13,337 nucleotides of DNA from an uncultured Gemmatimonadales bacterium (GTDB lineage: Bacteria > Gemmatimonadota > Gemmatimonadetes > Longimicrobiales > Gaopeijiaceae): contig CALJLC010000104.1 in the NCBI GenBank assembly GCA_937982605.1, positions 1 to 13,337 on the forward strand, in the 5' to 3' direction. The notes beneath the pieces are model-generated. The model saw only the letters and a program-made list of their open reading frames with translations. It ran no database searches and was not told where the DNA came from. How positions within the stretch are numbered: position 1 is the stretch's first letter; every line of letters begins with the position of its first letter. Below, in pieces: positions 13,195 through 13,337 of this stretch. A program made the position numbers and the translations under genes.

Positions 13195-13211
13195 CCCGGG
13201 GCACTCCCGGG
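13195..13211 (+). other. Intercistronic stem CCCGGG-GCACT-CCCGGG
   Basis: Two copies of the self-complementary hexamer CCCGGG, five bases apart, can pair into a 6-bp stem 15 bases after the membrane-fusion stop codon. It lies in the 85-bp gap, which is otherwise unusually long for this operon. It may stabilise the upstream message or trim read-through. Confidence 0.3.
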
Positions 13212-13228
13212 CACGGGGACTTCATCGG

Positions 13229-13244
13229 CGCCGGCGAACCGGCG
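13229..13244 (+). other. Intercistronic hairpin CGCCGG-CGAA-CCGGCG
   Basis: A perfect 6-bp GC stem is capped by a four-base CGAA loop. It ends eight bases before the Shine-Dalgarno GGAGG (13253-13257) of the ABC ATPase gene. The placement suits an element that sets the ratio of ATPase to adaptor by processing or by modulating initiation. No T-run follows, so it is not an obvious terminator. Confidence 0.4.
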
Positions 13245-13264
13245 ACATCAACGGAGGAAGGGAC

Positions 13265-13337
13265 ATGGCGGGAGAGCATCCGCTGATTCACCTGGAGGGC
13301 CTGAGCAAGGTCTTCTACACGGAGGAAGTGGAGACGC
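13265..13337 (+). CDS. ABC transporter ATP-binding protein, MacB/LolD-type (3' partial)
   Basis: Only the first 24 codons are inside the window. They read AGEHPLIHLEGLSKVFYTEE after the initiator Met, then VET. This matches the opening strand of MacB/LolD-type ATPases, where a leu-ser-lys-val-tyr/phe segment and a short acidic turn precede the A-loop and Walker A. The ATG has GGAGGAAGG about four to eight bases upstream. Walker motifs lie beyond the edge, so nothing can be said about activity. The order channel, adaptor, ATPase supports a MacAB-TolC-like exporter with a permease gene expected next. Confidence 0.8.
   Translation, partial: MAGEHPLIHLEGLSKVFYTEEVET

Noticed and set aside
1..13337. 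CRISPR array, tRNA/rRNA, insertion sequence, phage or toxin-antitoxin genes
   Set aside because: No regularly spaced repeats, cloverleaf-like segments, transposase motifs, terminal inverted repeats or small paired toxin-antitoxin frames were seen by reading both strands.

Overview
The window is uniformly GC-rich bacterial chromosome with dense, short-gapped genes on both strands. It has a TolC-type outer-membrane channel, a periplasmic membrane-fusion protein, a lipobox lipoprotein and MurB, so the host is a Gram-negative with an outer membrane. The gene mix and protein style suggest Gemmatimonadota or a similar environmental phylum: an exported M55 peptidase, an M61 lipoprotein, and mature N-termini beginning with QE. 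This placement is an inference from pattern memory, not from any marker gene. I see no rRNA, tRNA, CRISPR array, insertion sequence or phage gene.

Layout, left to right. (1) 1-1582, plus strand: the C-terminal part of a proline-iminopeptidase-like alpha/beta hydrolase, cut by the window edge; an overlapping 82-residue two-helix membrane protein; and a phosphinothricin-type GNAT acetyltransferase. (2) 4057-1614, minus strand: a compact unit of a hotdog/DUF4442 protein, a nitronate monooxygenase-family flavoprotein and an exported M55 (DppA-like) metallopeptidase. (3) 4130-7141, plus strand, divergent from (2): a small membrane protein, a NorM-type MATE exporter, dTDP-4-dehydrorhamnose 3,5-epimerase and a serine esterase, all overlapping or nearly so. 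(4) 8105-7158, minus strand: a divergent MurB, converging on (3). (5) 8185-10014, plus strand: an M61 glycyl-aminopeptidase-like lipoprotein with a C-terminal PDZ domain. (6) 10333 to the right edge, plus strand: a tripartite efflux operon of TolC-family channel, membrane-fusion protein and the first codons of an ABC ATPase.

The best-supported functional system is the efflux operon in (6). Its channel and adaptor are complete, and the ATPase, with presumably a MacB/FtsX-type permease, continues beyond the edge. It is preceded by a 318-bp non-coding region holding several short inverted repeats and a sequence one base away from a sigma-54 -24/-12 promoter, with a hairpin-bearing leader after it. 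Four gene junctions use the same GTGA stop/start overlap. TATCTT/TAGCTT hexamers recur a short distance upstream of starts that lack Shine-Dalgarno sequences, suggesting -10 elements with very short or absent leaders. I did not find a clearly novel multi-gene system. The most notable leads are the regulatory region of the efflux operon, the atypical MurB active-site region, the stand-alone membrane module and the exported M55 enzyme in an unusual operon.
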